Below are positions 21,701-22,918 of a stretch of 22,918 nt of DNA, piece by piece; the stretch's first letter is position 1; every line of letters begins with the position of its first letter. Below the pieces are notes generated by a model. That model had not been told where the DNA came from. It ran no database searches and saw only the letters and a list, made by a program, of their open reading frames with translations. The stretch comes from JBEKZQ01 sp049509675 (GTDB lineage: Bacteria; Planctomycetota; Planctomycetia; Pirellulales; Thermoguttaceae), in NCBI GenBank assembly GCA_049509675.1, contig JBEKZQ010000025.1, forward strand, positions 1 through 22,918. The letters run 5' to 3'. The position numbers and the translations under genes were made by a program.

Positions 21701-22918
21701 GTGTTGGGCGCCAGCCGCGACGGCTTCCAGGTCTCGGGATGTTTTTCCGGGGGAGTCGGTTCTTGGCGGTCGCCTGATTTCTTGCCCTCCTTCAAGAAGG
21801 GCAACAGGCCCATCGCGGTGGCCGCGATCGGCGTGCCTTTTCGGTCTTTTGTTAGCTTTTCTTGGTCGTAGCTCCAACCACCACCGATGGCACCGGCGCG
21901 GGGGTGTGGCCGTCGGCCGCCCTGCTGCTTATCGCCGGACTGCTGCTGATCGCCGAGTGGCGAAAAGAGCTCGGAACTGTTTGCCGCCCTTGGGGAAGAA
22001 AAGGGGTCAGAACTATTTACCACACCGTTGCTCGCGTTGTTAAACGCCTGTTGGCTTAGCAACGGCTGCGCGCGCTGCGTGTAGTTATTGATTGCGCCGT
22101 TGGCGGTATTATCCCACAGGTGCAGGTACGGGCTGCTGGCCGTTGCGGCGTCAGCCGGGTGCAAGATGCCGCCGCTGATGTTCGTGCCGCCGCTGTAGCT
22201 GTTGCTGCCGCTGGAGAGAGAAAAGGGGGCAGAACTATTCACCGCCCCTTCTCTGTCCTGAGAAAATAGTTCTGACCCCTTTATTGTTGAGCGGTTCAGA
22301 AGCTTTATCTCCTCCCGAGGGAGGTTCGTGGGGTAGCCGGCAAATCCGCTACTAGAGCCAGCGTCCATGCCGAAGTCCCCGGGCCCAGGACCGGGGCCAG
22401 GGCCAGGGCCAGGGCCAGGACCGGGGCCAGGGCCGGGGCCAGGACCGAAGCGCTGGAAGGGAGAAAAGGAGGGAGAAAAGGGGTCAGAACTATTTACCAC
22501 CCCTCCTCTGTCCTGAGAAAATAGTTCTGACCCCTTTATCGTTTCCTTACCAATATCGAACGGTTCGCATTCTGGCACCGGCGCGGCGGGTTTCTTGGCA
22601 GGCGCCGCTGGTTTGCTCGGCGCGTGTGCCGGAGAATAAGAGGCGTCGTCGGAAAGGGCGATGCTACGAATCGGCCCAACCGAGCCCTTCGAGGCCAGAT
22701 AGAAATACGTGGGCACGGCGGTCAGCAACAACGTAGCGACCACCAGGAAGATCGGCCACAGGGGCCGGCCCTGCCGCGACTTGCGATTCGGCAGGGGTGG
22801 CGGGGCGGCCCCCTCACCCCCGGCCCCTCTCCCGCGAGGGGAGAGGGGAGAATTGGTTCCCTCTCCCGCGAGGGGATAGGGGGGCCGGTCTGCTTCCAAC
22901 TCTTGGAGGCGGCGCTCG
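18760..22918 (-). CDS. Membrane-anchored VIT / vWA / DUF2135-like protein (5' end outside window)
   Basis: At least 1,379 residues are visible from a TTG at 22899, but the frame stays open to the edge and reads ERRLQELEADRPP, so that TTG is probably an internal Leu and the true start lies beyond. Residues are numbered from it. A membrane helix spans about 47-69 (WPIFLVVATLLLTAVPTYFYLA). A 320-residue low-complexity linker follows, made largely of in-frame palindromic repeats and a Pro-Gly run. A VIT domain (about 395-525, DTEELPLRGMQVDVRIDGFRARVVLDLYY) precedes a vWA domain (about 700-880) with MIDAS motif DTSLS, the GATDL Thr and LSDGAATWGED. A helical TPR-like region (about 1130-1240) and a C-terminal DUF2135-like domain (FWNTDGTDVDLHVTEPGGEE) end the protein. 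Proteins of this design are cell-surface or periplasmic adhesion/assembly factors of unclear role; metal-dependent binding is likely since MIDAS is intact. Confidence 0.88.
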   Translation of the reverse strand, partial: ERRLQELEADRPPYPLAGEGTNSPLSPRGRGAGGEGAAPPPLPNRKSRQGRPLWPIFLVVATLLLTAVPTYFYLASKGSVGPIRSIALSDDASYSPAHAPSKPAAPAKKPAAPVPECEPFDIGKETIKGSELFSQDRGGVVNSSDPFSPSFSPFQRFGPGPGPGPGPGPGPGPGPGPGPGDFGMDAGSSSGFAGYPTNLPREEIKLLNRSTIKGSELFSQDREGAVNSSAPFSLSSGSNSYSGGTNISGGILHPADAATASSPYLHLWDNTANGAINNYTQRAQPLLSQQAFNNASNGVVNSSDPFSSPRAANSSELFSPLGDQQQSGDKQQGGRRPHPRAGAIGGGWSYDQEKLTKDRKGTPIAATAMGLLPFLKEGKKSGDRQEPTPPEKHPETWKPSRLAPNTSRLMVGDTEELPLRGMQVDVRIDGFRARVVLDLYYLNDQPRQLEGSFQLRLPEEAAPYFFAFGRTVYQARQVQPSDSMFFKREQASGADTPEQILALRRGSWEEPKVARMVPKEKAAFAYRETVRRRVDPALVEWSGAGVFQCRVFPLAPQSLHRVVVGYDVDLLRAGQDLELRLDLPQTAPACVVDFNIAAESAKQVSLDAPATKSADGQRLSYRLIDPKDRPLVVRLREPATTMLVGNDGGTGSYFAVRMGVPVTEAGGQREGDSPIFVERKLGQSPFVERKLGQSPFVERKLGQSPGGSSTAIFLVDTSLSAGPQFPLWTRLMRAVLDNNRDQVQRFAVLFFNVETFWWQEKFVANTPENVEALMKYADGLALEGATDLGRALKEAAAPAWLKKAKGHPPELFLLSDGAATWGEDRWAMMSAALKPAKSGPLFAYQTGLGGSDPRLLAHLAQETGGAVFSVVGEAEIARASTAQRQRPWRLTGVEMSGGHDLLVAGRPQCVFPGQQLLVVGRCEPGLANGEVIFTLEQGQTTQTVRTKIERVLTSELAARTYGQVAVGQLEDVAAASEAIEPIATGYARHFRVTGRTCSLLMLESEQDYARFHIKPEEDALLVSDRPAGATVAKAVAESAAAQSDPKASFLAWFRGLEKTSGVHFDLPASLPVALDALPPESFAVAVPPLRCKLHARQELPENVRQLWAAGALDYEGLTAESQRRLDRYGAGDALRALSSLVEERPGDATIARDVAFSAIQWELPGEAYHLLRRAAAGRNFEPITFHALAHCLEQLGQTDLAIVYYELTCGGQWDARFGDLHNTAQFDYFRFLRRLADGPSSGLLGNYAAARLATLAAAHVRDTADLVALIFWNTDGTDVDLHVTEPGGEECFFSHRQTASGGQISQDVTTGYGPEIYILPLAPQGTYHVRAQYFATDANRASTRTKVLALIYQGWGTKAEKLTRKALTLTGRSEMHDLAKIAIGQ
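20804..20907. repeat. Tandem 30-bp GGGGACTGTCCC units plus inverted arm, in frame in the vWA gene
   Basis: GGGGACTGTCCCAATTTTCG starts at 20804, 20834 and 20864 as part of 30-bp units, the first two identical. The third is followed by the inverted arm CGAAAATGGGACTGTCCCC (20889-20907), making a hairpin. In the protein this gives repeated FVERKLGQSP directly before the first vWA strand. It is the same family as the intergenic element at 14475-14535. Confidence 0.9.
21968..22020. repeat. Half-copy and diverged copy of the GGGGTCAGAACTATTT palindrome
   Basis: GGGGTCAGAACTATTTAC (22003-22020) is the left arm of the element at 22480-22534 without its right arm. A diverged copy (21968-21990, 17 of 23 positions) precedes it. 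They encode NSSDPFS and NSSELFS in the VIT/vWA linker. Confidence 0.72.
22225..22279. repeat. In-frame palindromic element, GGGGTCAGAACTATTT family, copy 2
   Basis: GGGGGCAGAACTATTC (22225-22240) pairs with AAATAGTTCTGACCCC (22264-22279) at 14 of 16 positions. Length (55 bp), orientation and loop match copy 1. It encodes the stretch from IKGSELFSQDR through AVNSSAPFS. Confidence 0.88.
22378..22447. repeat. GGCCAG/GGCCGG hexanucleotide tract encoding a Pro-Gly run
   Basis: Roughly eleven 6-bp units (ggccag, gaccgg and variants) encode about twelve Pro-Gly pairs in the linker of the VIT/vWA protein. Such a tract is prone to slippage in whole dipeptide steps. Confidence 0.85.
22480..22534. repeat. 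In-frame palindromic element, GGGGTCAGAACTATTT family, copy 1
   Basis: GGGGTCAGAACTATTT (22480-22495) is perfectly inverted as AAATAGTTCTGACCCC (22519-22534) around a 23-nt loop. It lies exactly 255 bp (85 codons) from copy 2, so both are read in the same frame. Confidence 0.9.
22824..22882. repeat. Two CCCTCTCCCGCGAGGGGA-type palindromes in coding sequence
   Basis: CCCCTCTCCCGCGAGGGGAG at 22824-22843 continues as a near-perfect palindrome to 22848, and a second copy lies at 22859-22882. They encode the PLAGEG and SPRGRGAGGEG stretches ahead of the membrane helix of the VIT/vWA protein. Confidence 0.75.

Noticed and set aside
18730..21777. 1,015-codon open frame on the plus strand
   Set aside because: It is antisense to the VIT/vWA gene in a GC-rich region where the opposite frame rarely meets stop codons. 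It shows no family motif, while the minus frame has intact VIT, MIDAS and DUF2135-like motifs.
22897..22899. TTG as the true start of the VIT/vWA gene
   Set aside because: The frame stays open to the window edge with a protein-like ERRLQELEADR stretch, so this TTG is probably an internal Leu codon.

Overview
The window reads like a piece of a high-GC planctomycete chromosome (Pirellulales-like). This is inferred from gene content: a Ser/Thr kinase fused to a polytopic membrane region, FHA-like and VIT/vWA/DUF2135-like proteins, secreted Kelch and glycosidase-like proteins, a heparinase-type lipoprotein, and an unusual density of short palindromic repeats. No marker gene fixes the taxon.

Layout. 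1-1190: a tyrosine recombinase, coupled to the end of an upstream frame, running toward the 3' end of a tRNA. 1246-3724: a leucine region on the minus strand. In transcription order it has a promoter, a Leu-rich leader peptide, an antiterminator/terminator pair, leuA and tRNA-Leu(UAA). A 120-bp MITE-like element with 18-bp inverted ends and a 10-bp direct repeat lies just upstream of the leuA promoter. 3725-6709 (minus): a PAS/HisKA_3/HATPase/REC hybrid kinase and a CinA_C-like plus NadD-like fusion. 6846-11541 (plus): a membrane-anchored coiled-coil protein, a tandem FHA-like protein, a Ser/Thr kinase with a polytopic membrane tail, and a further membrane protein, which together look like one envelope signalling unit. 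11776-17960: a secreted Kelch-repeat protein and a GHL15-like putative glycosidase on the minus strand, and a divergent heparinase II/III-type lipoprotein, which together suggest polysaccharide processing. 18040-18674: a PIN-domain protein with a small coupled partner (possible toxin-antitoxin). 18760-22918 (minus, 5' end outside the window): a giant membrane-anchored VIT/vWA/DUF2135 protein.

The two strongest observations are these. (1) A complete leucine transcription attenuator precedes leuA: 8 Leu codons in a 20-codon leader, a segment overlapping its stop codon that pairs 13/15 with the 5' arm of the terminator, and a protector arm. (2) Several unrelated palindromic repeat families have entered coding sequence in frame. 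The linkers of the VIT/vWA protein carry three families, and the kinase linker carries a fourth as three 30-bp units. One of the families in the VIT/vWA gene also occurs as a free cruciform between genes at 14475-14535.

All calls are from reading the sequence and family knowledge; nothing was searched.
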